Assembly (NCBI RefSeq): GCF_030816715.1
Contig: NZ_JAUSYH010000001.1
Location: 7,130,001-7,194,000 of the forward strand
DNA from: Streptomyces achromogenes
GTDB taxonomy: Bacteria > Actinomycetota > Actinomycetes > Streptomycetales > Streptomycetaceae
Reading direction: 5' to 3'
Length of the DNA: 64,000 nucleotides
Each line of letters opens with the position of its first letter. Positions within the stretch are counted from its first letter, which is position 1. Position numbers and translations under genes: made by a program. Below the pieces are notes generated by a model, which made no database searches, had not been told where the DNA came from, and was given only the letters and a program-made list of their open reading frames with translations. Positions 37,158-46,251 of this stretch are shown in pieces.

Positions 37158-37496
37158 ATGCAGAAGATCTCCCTGGACGCACAAGCTCGCGAGCAACTGG
37201 AACGGGCCGCCTCCACCTCCAGCGGGCGCAGCGCCACCACCGTCTACGGCGGCCATGAGCACACACTGCGCCAGACCGTCCTCGCCCTGACCGCCGGAAC
37301 GTCGCTGGCCGAGCACGAGACCCCCGGAGAGGCAACCCTGCTCGTGCTGCGCGGACGCGTGCGGCTTACCAGCGGCGAGACCACCTGGGAGGGGCGCAGC
37401 GGCGACCTGATCGTCATCCCCCCGGCACGCCACGCCCTCCAGGCGATCGACGACGCAGCGGTGCTCCTCACCGTCGCCAAACCGGCTGACGTGTGA
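37158..37496 (+). CDS. cupin-domain protein
   Basis: 112 residues. The single beta-barrel cupin is visible as LTAGTSLAEHETPGEATLLVLRGRVRLTSGETTWEGRSGDLIVIPPARHALQAIDDAAVLLTVAK. The usual HxH metal site is altered (SLAEHETPGEAT), while the late PPARHAL histidine is kept, so metal binding is uncertain. The GTGA overlap (37493-37496) couples it to the downstream DUF488 gene. Likely a sensor or small-molecule binding protein. Confidence 0.8.
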   Translation: MQKISLDAQAREQLERAASTSSGRSATTVYGGHEHTLRQTVLALTAGTSLAEHETPGEATLLVLRGRVRLTSGETTWEGRSGDLIVIPPARHALQAIDDAAVLLTVAKPADV

Positions 37497-38038
37497 ACCG
37501 CACGGACCAGAGCCGCGGACAGTTGCTCACCTTCGGGCACAGCACCGCCACCAGAGAACAGATGGCCGCCCTCCTCGACGGCGCCGAGGTGCTGGCCGTG
37601 GTCGACGTCCGCACCGCTCCGGGAAGCCGCCACAACCCGGACGCGAACCGAGGCGCCTTGGAGCAGTGGATGCCGCGTCAGGGGATCGCCTACCGGTGGG
37701 AACCTCGACTTGGGGGCTTCCGCAGGACCGCGCCCGACTCGCCCGACACGTTCTGGCAGAACGCCTCCTTCCGCGGATACGCCGGGTACACGCGGGACCC
37801 GGAGTTCGTGGCAGCTATGGACGAGCTACTCGTGCAGGCCGCGGCCGTGCGCACCACGGTCATGTGCGCGGAGGCGGTGTGGTGGCGCTGCCACCGGCGG
37901 ATCATCGCCGATTTCGCGGTACTCGCGCGCGGGACCCCGGTGTTGCACCTGTCCCATGACGGGCGGCTGACCGAACACCGGCCGACGGTTGGTGCCCGGC
38001 TGCGTGAGGACGGCCTCCTGGTGTACGACCAGCACTGA
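37493..38038 (+). CDS. DUF488 family protein
   Basis: 181 residues, GTG start overlapping the cupin stop. LLTFGHSTATREQMAALLDGAEVLAVVDVRTAPGSRHNPDAN is the N-terminal block, YRWEPRLGGFRR follows, and VMCAEAVWWRCHRRIIADFAVLARG holds the conserved Cys-Ala-Glu and Cys-His-Arg-Arg residues of this family. These conserved polar residues suggest an enzyme, but activity is not established. It is distinct from the shorter DUF488 protein at 662-1024. Confidence 0.85.
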   Translation: MNRTDQSRGQLLTFGHSTATREQMAALLDGAEVLAVVDVRTAPGSRHNPDANRGALEQWMPRQGIAYRWEPRLGGFRRTAPDSPDTFWQNASFRGYAGYTRDPEFVAAMDELLVQAAAVRTTVMCAEAVWWRCHRRIIADFAVLARGTPVLHLSHDGRLTEHRPTVGARLREDGLLVYDQH

Positions 38039-38120
38039 AGAGCGATACGTGGCCCCGCATCCGGTGACCGCATCGGTGCCCGCCGTTGGCCGATGGTCAA
38101 GCGGTTCATAGGACCCGAAC

Positions 38121-40889
38121 TCACTGTGTTCTGCTGGGCTGCGGCTGCATGGTCCGTGAGCGCGTGCGGCGGCGGGTACGAGACCGCAGCACAGTCTTGA
38201 CCAGCTCGCCGGCCCACAGGATGGTCGAGCCGACGGCTGCGCACACGAGCCACTGGCTGGAGGTCAGGTTGGTCGTGGTGAAGAAGCCGTGCAGGGCGTC
38301 CATCTCGACGATGAGAACCAGCAGCACGATCACGGCAGCACCGGCGACGAACATGGAGGGGTTCTCCAGCGTCCGCCTGCTGAAGACGCTGTGTGTGTCG
38401 TGCCGGACGTTGAGCAGGTTGTAGACCTGGAAGAAGACGAAGGTGACGAAGGCCATGGTGCCCGCGACGGTGGCCTGCCCCGGTTCTGCCTCGGGTCCTG
38501 GTCCCCAGGTCAGCACCGCGAGGGTGCCTGCCGCCATCACCGCGCTGGTCAGCAGGATCCGGGCAAGCCGCTTTCTGCTGAGGATGGGTTCGCCGGTCGG
38601 GCGTGGGGGTTTGCTCATCGCGTCCGGGCTGACGGGGTCGACTCCGAGGGACATCGCCGGCGGGCCGTCCATCACCAGGTTGACGAACAGAATCTGCAGT
38701 GCCGTGAACGGTGCGCCCCCTGCCAGGCCGGTCAGTGAGCTGACCAGGAACGTGGTCACGAAGCCCAAGGCCGTCGAGACCTGGAAGCGGACGAACTTCA
38801 CGATGTTGTCGTAGATGCCCCGTCCCTCGCGGACGGCGGCCACGATGGTCGCGAAGTTGTCGTCGGTCAGGACCATCGTCGAGGCTTCTTTGGTCACCTC
38901 CGTCCCGGTGACGCCCATGGCCACTCCGATGTCGGCCCGGCGCAGCGCGGGTGCGTCGTTGACTCCGTCGCCGGTCATGGCGACCACGTCTCCGCGGGCC
39001 TGCAGCGCCCGTACGATCCGGATCTTGTGCTCCGGCGACACCCGGGCGACCACCCCCACCTCGTCGAGTCGGCCGGGCAGGGCGTCGTCGTCGATCTGGT
39101 CCAGTTCGGCGCCGGTGATGGCCTGCCCCGGGATGCCGAGTTCACCGGCGATGGCCCCGGCGGTCATCGCGTGGTCACCGGTGATCATCCGGACCCGGAT
39201 CCCGGCGTTGCGGCACTCGGCGATCGCCGCGCGCGCCTCCGTGCGCGGTGGGTCGACGATGCCGACCAGGGCCAGCAGCACCACCCGATCAAGCAACTCC
39301 TTCGGGTCGGCGGGAGCCTGGAAGCCCTCGGCCGGGAAGTCCTCGGCCCCCAGGGCCAGCACCCGCATGCCCTGTCCGGCCAGGGCGCTGTTGGCCTGGC
39401 CGTAGCGCTGCCGGGCTTCCTCGTCGAACGGCAGGATCGTCTCGCCGCCGAGGTAGCGGTCCGCACGGTCGGCCAGCGCATCGGGGGCACCCTTGACGAA
39501 GCACCGGATCACCTCACGGCCGGTGTCATCGGTCCAGTCGTGGAAGGTCGCCATGAACTTGTAAGCGGAGTCAAAAGGGATCTCCAGTCGCCGGGGCCGC
39601 TCCTGGCGCAGCCGGGGCACATCGATGCCGGCCTTCTCGGCCAGCACCACCAGCGCGCCCTCCGTTGGGTCCCCCACCACCTGCCCGTCTCGGAGGACGG
39701 CATCGGAGCACAGGGCCATCGCGGTCAACGCGTCGTCCATGGTGGCCGGCACCGGCGAGCCGTCGGTGGTGCGGATGCGGCCGTCGAAGGAGTAGCCCTG
39801 TCCCGAGACCGTGAACCGGCGGCCGGCCAGCAGCAGCTCCCGCGCCGTCATCTGATTCAAGGTCAGCGTGCCGGTCTTGTCGGTGCAGATCTGCGAGGTA
39901 CTGCCCAGGGTCTCCACCGATGCCAGTCTTTTGACAATCGCGCCTCGTTTGGCCATCCGGCCGGTCCCCATGGCCAGCGTGAAGGCCACGACGGCCGGCA
40001 GTCCTTCAGGGATGGCCGCGACCGCCAAGGACACGGCACTGACGAACAGGTCACCGAAATCCTGCCCGCGCACCAGCCCCAGGGCGAAGACAGCGACGAT
40101 GACCACCCCGGAGACCCAGGTCAGGGTGCGGCTGAGGGCGTTGATCTGCCGCTGCAGCGGTGTCGGCCCCGGCTGGGCCTTGTGGAGCATGTCGGCGATG
40201 CGGCCGGTCTCGCCGGCCATACCGGTGTCGGTGACCAAGACCTCCCCGCGACCGCGGGTGACAGCCGTATTCATGTACACCGCGGTCACCCGGTCTGCCA
40301 GCGGCACCTCGGCCTCGACGGTGGCATCCGCCGACTTCGCCACCGCCATGGCCTCACCCGTCAGGACGGATTCCTGCACCTCCAGCGAGCTCGACGAAAA
40401 CAACCGGCCGTCGGCGGGCACCCGGTCACCGGCCGCCAGGACCACCACGTCCCCAGGCACGAGTTCCGCGGCGTCCAGCCGTGCCAGTCGGCCGTCACGA
40501 CGGACGGTGGCGGTCGTCACGGTCATCTGCCGCAGGGCATCCAGCGCCGCCTCGGCGCGTGACTCCTGAACAAACCCGATCGTCGCGTTGAGCAACACCA
40601 CGACGACAATCGCCACCGGCGTCTCCCACTCCCGGGACACCACCAGGCTGACCGCCGCTGCAACCAGCAGGATGACGATCAGCAAGTCCTGAAACTGCCG
40701 TAGGAACGCCCGCCATCCGGGCTCTGCCGGAGCCTCCTCAAGGCGGTTCGGCCCATACTCCACAAGCCGCCGGGCCGCCTCAGCCGACGACAGCCCCGAG
40801 GAAGGATCCACATCGAGCCCGGCGGCCACTTCACCGGCAGACAGAGCGTGCCAGGAGGGCGGCAGTCCCGCGCTCGTCGAAGGAGCCAT
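38121..40889 (-). CDS. cation-transporting P-type ATPase (CtpF-like, P2-type)
   Basis: 922 residues from ATG 40889. N-terminal domain (WHALSAGEVAAGLDVDPSSGLSSAEAARRLVEYGPNRL), helices 1-2 (LLIVILLVAAAVSLV, VAIVVVVLLNATIGFVQE), LTGEAMAV, AAIPEGLPAVVAF in helix 4, phosphorylated Asp337 in CTDKTGTLT, MITGDHAMTAGAIA, TGDGVNDAPALRRADIGVAMG, and six C-terminal helices. The helix-4 PEGLP motif suits Ca2+ or Na+/K+-type ions. It is a paralogue of the 8318-11140 pump. It converges with the DUF488 gene and diverges from a tandem USP, an arrangement like the DosR-controlled ctpF locus. Confidence 0.9.
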   Translation of the reverse strand: MAPSTSAGLPPSWHALSAGEVAAGLDVDPSSGLSSAEAARRLVEYGPNRLEEAPAEPGWRAFLRQFQDLLIVILLVAAAVSLVVSREWETPVAIVVVVLLNATIGFVQESRAEAALDALRQMTVTTATVRRDGRLARLDAAELVPGDVVVLAAGDRVPADGRLFSSSSLEVQESVLTGEAMAVAKSADATVEAEVPLADRVTAVYMNTAVTRGRGEVLVTDTGMAGETGRIADMLHKAQPGPTPLQRQINALSRTLTWVSGVVIVAVFALGLVRGQDFGDLFVSAVSLAVAAIPEGLPAVVAFTLAMGTGRMAKRGAIVKRLASVETLGSTSQICTDKTGTLTLNQMTARELLLAGRRFTVSGQGYSFDGRIRTTDGSPVPATMDDALTAMALCSDAVLRDGQVVGDPTEGALVVLAEKAGIDVPRLRQERPRRLEIPFDSAYKFMATFHDWTDDTGREVIRCFVKGAPDALADRADRYLGGETILPFDEEARQRYGQANSALAGQGMRVLALGAEDFPAEGFQAPADPKELLDRVVLLALVGIVDPPRTEARAAIAECRNAGIRVRMITGDHAMTAGAIAGELGIPGQAITGAELDQIDDDALPGRLDEVGVVARVSPEHKIRIVRALQARGDVVAMTGDGVNDAPALRRADIGVAMGVTGTEVTKEASTMVLTDDNFATIVAAVREGRGIYDNIVKFVRFQVSTALGFVTTFLVSSLTGLAGGAPFTALQILFVNLVMDGPPAMSLGVDPVSPDAMSKPPRPTGEPILSRKRLARILLTSAVMAAGTLAVLTWGPGPEAEPGQATVAGTMAFVTFVFFQVYNLLNVRHDTHSVFSRRTLENPSMFVAGAAVIVLLVLIVEMDALHGFFTTTNLTSSQWLVCAAVGSTILWAGELVKTVLRSRTRRRTRSRTMQPQPSRTQ

Positions 40890-41190
40890 GCCCTCATTGT
40901 TTCCGCGACCGAGCGCTGACGCAGTGTGGGCGCAGCGTTGCGGGACCACGCTCCTACGCCGAGCCGCTGGCCGTGGAAACCCGACGACTCCGTCCGCCCG
41001 AAGCCGGCCGCCCCCGACCGCAACGTGCCATCCGAACGGTTCAGACGGCCCGGTGCTGAGCTGCTACGACCCGTGATCGGTGGGCAGCCTCCCCTCCCGG
41101 GTGGCGGACCAGCCCCGCAATGGCCTCTTGATCGTTTGGCAGCAGGAAGCCGTCGGAGTGAACCTGGAAGGTAGGGAAGCGGGAGGTGTG

Positions 41191-42078
41191 ATGAGCGGTC
41201 TGGTTGTGGTGGGCGTGGACGGTTCGGCCTCGGGCATGGCCGCAGTAGAGGCAGCGGCGCGGGAGGCAGGGTGGCGCGGCGCAGACTTGCGGCTGGTGCA
41301 TGCGTTCATCTGGCCCGCCATGCACGTGCAACTGGGCCCGTCGCCGCTGGGCCCTCCTGAGGGCGGCTTGCGCAACATGGTGGAACGCCTGCTGACCGAG
41401 GCGGAGGAGCGCGCCCGGTCGTTGGCACCGGAGGTGGATATCTCCCGCGCTGTGGTGCCAGGGGAACCGCTGACGGTCCTACAGGCGCAATCGCGTGCCG
41501 CGGACCTCGTGGTTGTCGGGTCGCGCGGTATGGGGAGCTTCGTCGGGCTGATGGTGGGATCGACGGCGGTGCATCTCGCAGCTCATGGCCGGTGCCCGGT
41601 TCTCGTCGTCCGCGAAGAGGGCGAGGTTACAGGGCCGATCGTGGTGGGGGTCGACGGGTCCTCGGCTGGGGCCGGAGCGATTGCTTTCGCCTTCACCGAG
41701 GCGGCACTTCGCGGGGTCGACATCGTTGCTCTGCACGCCTGGACCACCTGGAACGCACCGATGCCAGCGCCGCAGGACGAGGCGGTGCCGTACGCGAACG
41801 AACCGGAAGCGCTGGCCGCACAAGAGGGGCGTCTCCTGTCCGAGGCGCTCGCCGGCTACCAGGAGACGTACCCGGGCGTGAGCGTGAAGCACGAGGTTGT
41901 CCACGGTGGGACGCGGGAGGCGCTGATCGAGGCGAGCCGCAAGGCTCAGTTGCTGGTGGTCGGTGCACGCGGACGCGGCGGTTTTGCCGGACTGCTGCTC
42001 GGATCGGTGAGCCAGGCCATGCTGCATCACGCACACTGCCCAGTGGCAGTCGTCCGCAGCCCCGACAACAGCCGCTGA
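41191..42078 (+). CDS. tandem universal stress protein
   Basis: 295 residues, GGGAGGTGTG before ATG 41191. Domain 1 (1-148): LVVVGVDGSASGMAAVEAAAREAGW, LVVVGSRGMGSFVGLMVGSTAVHLAAHGRCPVLVV. Domain 2 (150-295): IVVGVDGSSAGAGAIAFAFTEAALRG, LLVVGARGRGGFAGLLLGSVSQAMLHHAHCPVAVV. Both halves keep the G-x2-G-x9-G-S/T ATP site. This is the classic two-domain actinobacterial form. It diverges from the P-type ATPase gene. Confidence 0.9.
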   Translation: MSGLVVVGVDGSASGMAAVEAAAREAGWRGADLRLVHAFIWPAMHVQLGPSPLGPPEGGLRNMVERLLTEAEERARSLAPEVDISRAVVPGEPLTVLQAQSRAADLVVVGSRGMGSFVGLMVGSTAVHLAAHGRCPVLVVREEGEVTGPIVVGVDGSSAGAGAIAFAFTEAALRGVDIVALHAWTTWNAPMPAPQDEAVPYANEPEALAAQEGRLLSEALAGYQETYPGVSVKHEVVHGGTREALIEASRKAQLLVVGARGRGGFAGLLLGSVSQAMLHHAHCPVAVVRSPDNSR

Positions 42079-42315
42079 CCGGCGCCAAGACCTCTCGGAC
42101 GCGGACGGAAATGCGGCGCGGCATCGCTGTGCGTCGGACAGACCCCAAAAGGCGTGCGTGCGGTCAGCATCCGGCGAGGGACTGTGATCGACCATGTCCA
42201 GGCCGAACGGGGCCGGCAGTCCCGCGAGGACTTTCGAGCGCACCAGCCCCCTCGCTCCGGCCGTGAGGCTGATCGACCGAACGTGCAGACTGCCGCCTTG
42301 GACCTGGCCGCCTGA

Positions 42316-42789
42316 TCACCCCGCACTGCCGGCTGCGTCCCCGAGCTGGTCATCGGCCAAAGCGACCGTCACCTTGATCCGCTTGCCGACCGGCTCGCGA
42401 TGGACCTCGAAGCTCTGGCACACCGCCAGGACGATCTCCAGCCCGTGCTGGCCTACCCGCGTCGGGTCCGGCGGCCGGAGCACGGGCATCTTCGGCTCGG
42501 TGTCCCACACGGTGATCTCAACGGCGTCTCCGCTGAGCTCGAACGTCAGCAAGGAGGGCCCTGGAGCATATTTGCGGGCGTTGGTCACCAGCTCACTCAC
42601 CGCCAGCTCGATCATGCCCGCCGCCCGGCAGGACACCAGCACCTCGTGCTCGTCCTGCAATTCCAGCAGGAAAGACCGGGCCATGAGACGGGCCTGGGCG
42701 ATCTCCTCGCTGCCCTCGAACGCAGCGGAGACCGCAATCGAACAGTCTGGGCGCAGTTGCTGACCCTGGTCTTGCTCAGCCAGCTTCAT
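42316..42789 (-). CDS. RsbW-like ATP-binding regulatory kinase
   Basis: 157 residues. A short GHKL ATPase fold: IELAVSELVTNARKYAPG is the N-box, VTVWDTEPKMPVLRPPDPTRVGQHGLEIVLAVC covers G1/G2, and KRIKVTVAL ends the fold. It resembles anti-sigma factor kinases that phosphorylate anti-sigma antagonists. The two SpoIIE phosphatases in this window would be natural opponents. No sigma factor or antagonist gene is adjacent. ATG start at 42789; no strong ribosome site. Confidence 0.82.
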   Translation of the reverse strand: MKLAEQDQGQQLRPDCSIAVSAAFEGSEEIAQARLMARSFLLELQDEHEVLVSCRAAGMIELAVSELVTNARKYAPGPSLLTFELSGDAVEITVWDTEPKMPVLRPPDPTRVGQHGLEIVLAVCQSFEVHREPVGKRIKVTVALADDQLGDAAGSAG

Positions 42790-43232
42790 ACAGTCCGCCT
42801 CACGTCCGAAGCGCCGTCCTTGCCCATCGCAACTACCCCTAAATCCTCACCACACTCCCCACCCGAAGGCCACACGGACGGTTACTCGACGTCTCCGCCA
42901 TGTCATGGCTGCATCAGAACCAGTCACTGGGCTGAATCCGCCGGCGAAGCGGGCAGGTGCGATCGGCGGCGAGGCGCGAGTCGATGTGCCGACCAAACGG
43001 CCAGGGGATCTTCCACAGTCGTCCGAACGGTCAGCAGCCGCGCTCGTGTCCGCCATCCAGGTGACAGTGACCGGCCTTCAGGCACAGCCGTCGGACCTCG
43101 GGATAGGGATGCATCTGCGCCTCTCGGCGTCCTGAACCCTGACGCGGCCCTTCGCTCGGAGGCCAGCTGCCCATTGGCAGGCCGCCGGACCCGACGGCGT
43201 CGTACGCTCCGCCGACCCGGAAGGCAGCAGCA
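42790..43232. other. spacer with a possible 27-residue Cys/His peptide
   Basis: 443 bases between outward-reading genes. A minus-strand micro-ORF ending at 43031 would encode MHPYPEVRRLCLKAGHCHL followed by DGGHERGC, behind a GAGAGG site. Its Cys/His spacing is suggestive, but it is too short to call. Otherwise the stretch is a divergent promoter region with no features I can support. Confidence 0.3.
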
Positions 43233-43871
43233 GTGAAGATCAACATTGTGGGCCCCGGCAACATGGGCCGCGCCATCGCCACCCGTGCTCTTGCAGGCGG
43301 TCATGGAGTGTGCCTGGTCCACCCCGACGTCGAGCCTGCTCGGGCGTTGGCCGAGGAGCTCAAGCAGCGGTTCCCGGACGGCGAAAGCGACTGGGCCGCT
43401 TCGGCAAAGGCAGCCGACGTCACCGTGCTCGCGCTGCCGTACGACGCGGCGCTGCAGGTCGCGAGATCCGCCGGGGCCGCACTGGCCGGACAGGTCCTCG
43501 TGGACATCTGCAACCCCATCGACGTCTCCACCATGGACGCGCGGGTGACACTCCCCGACAGCTCGGCGGCCGAGGAGATCCAGCAGATCGTCGGCACCGA
43601 CGTGAAAGTCGTCAAAGCGTTCAACACCACCTTCGCCGGCCTGCTGACGACAGGCGAGGGCCACAGCTTCCCGCTCGACGTCCTGATCGCCGGAGACGAC
43701 TCCGCAGCCAAGGACAAGATCGCGGAACTTGTCCGCTCCGGCACGATGCGCCCGATGGATGTAGGACCCCTGCGCAGAGCTCGCGAGTTGGAGGCGATGG
43801 GATTCCTGCACATCGCCATCCAGCAGCCACTCCAGCTGAACTGGCACAGCTCAATCAAGATCCTTCCCTAG
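43233..43871 (+). CDS. NADP/F420 oxidoreductase-like dinucleotide-binding protein
   Basis: 212 residues; GTG start with GGAAGG. KINIVGPGNMGRAIATRALAGGHGVCLVH is a Rossmann nucleotide site, VTVLALPYDAALQVARSAG and VLVDICNPID follow, and VKAFNTTFAGLLTTGE plus VLIAGDDSAAKDKIAELV are typical of the NpdG/DUF2064-like reductase family. Members transfer hydride between NADPH and cofactor F420 or related acceptors. The usual F420-binding tail cannot be confirmed by eye. It marks the last gene of the stress island before the IS relic. Confidence 0.78.
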   Translation: MKINIVGPGNMGRAIATRALAGGHGVCLVHPDVEPARALAEELKQRFPDGESDWAASAKAADVTVLALPYDAALQVARSAGAALAGQVLVDICNPIDVSTMDARVTLPDSSAAEEIQQIVGTDVKVVKAFNTTFAGLLTTGEGHSFPLDVLIAGDDSAAKDKIAELVRSGTMRPMDVGPLRRARELEAMGFLHIAIQQPLQLNWHSSIKILP

Positions 43872-44024
43872 CCGATCCCAGACACGTGGGCCGGGGCCCC
43901 GATGCCTTCCCCGGTGGCTGGCAACCCCGCCCATGTCCCGGAGAAACCGCGTTTGGCAGCGTCTTCCCATGGATGAGGCACCGCGGTGGTCCCCGCGCCT
44001 CCTCAGCCAAGAACCGGAAGCAGC

Positions 44025-44439
44025 CCGCATAGCACAGAAACACAAGAAGCACGGCATGAACGTGCAGGTCATCGCCGCACCCGATGGCACACCCCTGTGG
44101 TTCTCGCGTGCCCTGCCCGGACGCACCCACGACCTGACCGCCGCCCGTGCCCACGGCGTGATCGAGAACTGCCTCACCCGGCACATCCTCGTCCTGGCCG
44201 ACCGTGCCCACCAGGGCGCCGGCGCCACCGCCCGCACCCCCTACTACCACCACCACGAACTGCCCGAGCACTACCAGCAGTACAACCGGGACCATGCCCG
44301 ACTGCGCGCCCCCGGCGAACGTGCCTTCGCACAGTTGAAAACTTGGCGTCTACTTGGTCGAGCCCGGTGCTCGACCAACCGCATCGGACGCATCGTCTCT
44401 TCCGTCCACACCCTCCTGATCTGCGCATACAGAGGATGA
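44025..44439 (+). pseudogene. IS5-type transposase 3' fragment
   Basis: The frame reads KHKKHGMNVQVIAAPDGTPLWFSRALPGRTHDLTAARAHGV, LVLADRAHQGAG (second catalytic Asp) and GERAFAQLKTWRLL (catalytic Glu), ending at a TGA. The N-terminal third with the helix-turn-helix and first catalytic Asp is absent; sequence before about 44025 is unrelated. This is a truncated DDE transposase of the IS5 group. It marks the junction between the stress island and the plasmid-like element. Confidence 0.8.
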
Positions 44440-44461
44440 AAGAGGTTCACTGAAACCTTCC

Positions 44462-44736
44462 ATGCAGCCCGACACCGGCCAGGCCGACTTCTACCAGCAG
44501 TCCGACTGGGCGCTGCCTACTCGCTGTGCGAAGACCTCTCCTACTGCAAGAAGTCGGGCAAGCGGTCGGGGCAGATGCTCCAGACGATCTACTCCGCCTT
44601 CGAGCGACTCCTCGTCGCCGAGGGCGACCGGCGCCGCGTGCGCATCGAACTGCACGAGCCCGAGCCCGAGGTCAAACGCCTCGATTGGATGACAGGGCGA
44701 CTGGCTTCACTGTCCAAGGACTGTTCTGTCCGTTGA
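44462..44736 (+). pseudogene. frameshifted small gene, family not recognised
   Basis: From ATG 44462 the frame reads MQPDTGQADFYQQSDWA. After a one-base loss near 44513 the next frame continues AYSLCEDLSYCKKSGKRSGQML and QTIYSAFERLLVAEGDRRRVRIELHEPEPE before stopping at 44736. Together this looks like one small acidic helical protein typical of Streptomyces plasmids. The C-terminus (VKRLDWMTGRLASLSKDCSVR) may also be displaced. No function can be assigned. Confidence 0.55.
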
Positions 44737-44875
44737 CATCGAACCCAATCGTTTTGCCATCGAACCGAGTCGTGCCGCATCCGGCGTGCCCAGAACCACG
44801 AAACGAACGAGGGCCGACGGCAAGCCGTCGGTCCTTTGGTCAGCTGCCCCACAGCACAGCACGCCCTGCAGCTCA

Positions 44876-45232
44876 TCAGCCGCCGAGAGTCCCCATGCAT
44901 GTCATGCACCGGCTCGTCGCCCTCAGCTGCGCGTTCCCCTCCGTGGCGATGGCTGGGCTGCTTTCGCTGATACGGCCCCAATCTCCGGGGGACGGATCGA
45001 GAATCCAACCCCACTTCGGAGGCCGCACCTCGTCTTCTGTCATGTGATCGCAGGCGCCTGGAACGTGCGCCTTACCATTCTGTTTGATCAAGATGGCGTT
45101 GCCGGGGAACCGCCGCCACTCCTGTCGAACACACCTTTCCTCCGGGTGTGCCTTGGGCACGCTGCCATCAGGAGGGCAGGCGCACCCCATGCCAATGATG
45201 TTGTCGCATCGCTCGCAGCGCACCTCTTTCAT
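44876..45232 (-). CDS. Cys-rich small hypothetical protein
   Basis: 118 residues from ATG 45232. N-terminal zinc-knuckle-like EVRCERCDNIIGMGCACP, then RRFPGNAILIKQNGKAHVPGACDHMTEDEVRPPKWGWILDPSPGDWGRISESSP and a closing RCMTCMG. The regular composition and paired cysteines argue for a real gene. I do not recognise a named family, though similar proteins occur in actinomycete phages and plasmids. It lies opposite to the DUF317 genes that follow. Confidence 0.55.
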   Translation of the reverse strand: MKEVRCERCDNIIGMGCACPPDGSVPKAHPEERCVRQEWRRFPGNAILIKQNGKAHVPGACDHMTEDEVRPPKWGWILDPSPGDWGRISESSPAIATEGNAQLRATSRCMTCMGTLGG

Positions 45233-45478
45233 GTGACCAAGTGTCCCATCCGAGAGTGCGCAGCTCACGCGTAACGGCATGGCCGAGGTGTCCATTGCGG
45301 CGACACCGAGAGCTCACCACTATTCGACCGGGTTGGATGGCAAAGCGGCTGGCTTCGCTGACAACAGACAAGTTCGCCGGTGGCAGACAAGGAAGATCGC
45401 CCAAAGGGCTGGTGGACGCTGCGACGGCATGTCAACCTGAACGACCTTCCGGTAACCCCAGGTCAGAGAGGTGATGCT

Positions 45479-45850
45479 GTGGCATTGGATGCTGCGCAAC
45501 CTGGATTCGCCACGACGGTCGCGGCTCTGCGGCTCCGCTCCTGGAAGCTCGGTGCTGGCCAGGCGATGGAGGTGATCGACCAGTTCTCGGAGGCCGACTT
45601 CACGCACATCGTCGACGACCGCGCCGACGTGCACGTCAGCTCGCGCGACGGCCGGTTCTACCTTGGCTACTTCCCGAACGGTCGGCCCGGCGGCGCTGAC
45701 GAAGACTGGGTGACGGGCGAGGGTTGGGTCATCGCCGTCACCGGTACCGCCAACGTCCCCGGCTACCGGATGGCCTTCGGTACGGACACGCCGGCGGAGA
45801 TCGTTGCCGGCGTCGTGGCCCAGATCCTGTCAACGTCCCGGCCCCTGTGA
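45479..45850 (+). CDS. DUF317-like protein
   Basis: 123 residues from GTG 45479, chosen because AGAGGTGAT precedes it. The frame is open from GTG 45380 but the extra part has weak coding character. FSEADFTHIVDDRADVHVSSRDGRFYLGYFPNG and GWVIAVTGTANVPGYRMAFGTDTPAEIVAGVVAQIL match DUF317, a Streptomyces-specific domain of unknown function usually found on plasmids and integrative elements. It heads a plus-strand set with the next two genes. Confidence 0.65.
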   Translation: MALDAAQPGFATTVAALRLRSWKLGAGQAMEVIDQFSEADFTHIVDDRADVHVSSRDGRFYLGYFPNGRPGGADEDWVTGEGWVIAVTGTANVPGYRMAFGTDTPAEIVAGVVAQILSTSRPL

Positions 45851-45933
45851 CGGGCGCATCCTCTTCCTTGTATACGCGACGCGTACCCTGCCCCTGCTCT
45901 CGCGGCTTCGCCCGCTACTGCTAGGAGAACGCC

Positions 45934-46236
45934 TTGGACCCGCACTCGCCCGAGATGACCGTCGGCGACATCCTCGACCTGCTGTCCGCCTGCGACCGCG
46001 ATACACCCGTCCGTCTTGCCATCAACCCCTTCTTCCCCATGGCCCACCGTCTGGGCGGCGTGGAGAAGGCGGTGGACGAGCACGGTCGGCCGATGGTCTA
46101 CATCGCCGAGTCCCCGGAGGCCGAGCAGTTCGGCCCGCTGCCGCCCGCCGTGGCCGTCGCTCTGACCTGGCAGGACCCGGTCGAGGCACCCCCGCGCCGC
46201 CGACGCGGGGCGACCGGGCCGGACGCAGGCCAGTGA
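45934..46236 (+). CDS. small hypothetical protein, TTG start
   Basis: 100 residues. TTG at 45934 follows TAGGAGAAC, a good ribosome site. MTVGDILDLLSACDRDTPVRLAINPFFPMAHRLGGVEKAVDEHGRPMVYIAES is well-formed alpha/beta sequence, followed by a basic Pro-rich tail. No family is recognised with certainty. It sits between two DUF317 genes in the same orientation, so it is probably part of their operon. A TACGCG-A-CGCGTA palindrome lies upstream at 45873-45885 and may be an operator. Confidence 0.6.
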   Translation: MDPHSPEMTVGDILDLLSACDRDTPVRLAINPFFPMAHRLGGVEKAVDEHGRPMVYIAESPEAEQFGPLPPAVAVALTWQDPVEAPPRRRRGATGPDAGQ

Positions 46237-46251
46237 TTCACCCCCGAACCC

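Noticed and set aside
39027..40562. 511-codon plus-strand open frame
   Set aside because: Antisense to the P-type ATPase whose motifs are all present on the other strand; no recognisable protein features.
44440..45000. Search for a tRNA gene or att core at the island/element boundary
   Set aside because: No cloverleaf or CCA-type end was found, and no duplicated core sequence could be identified by eye.
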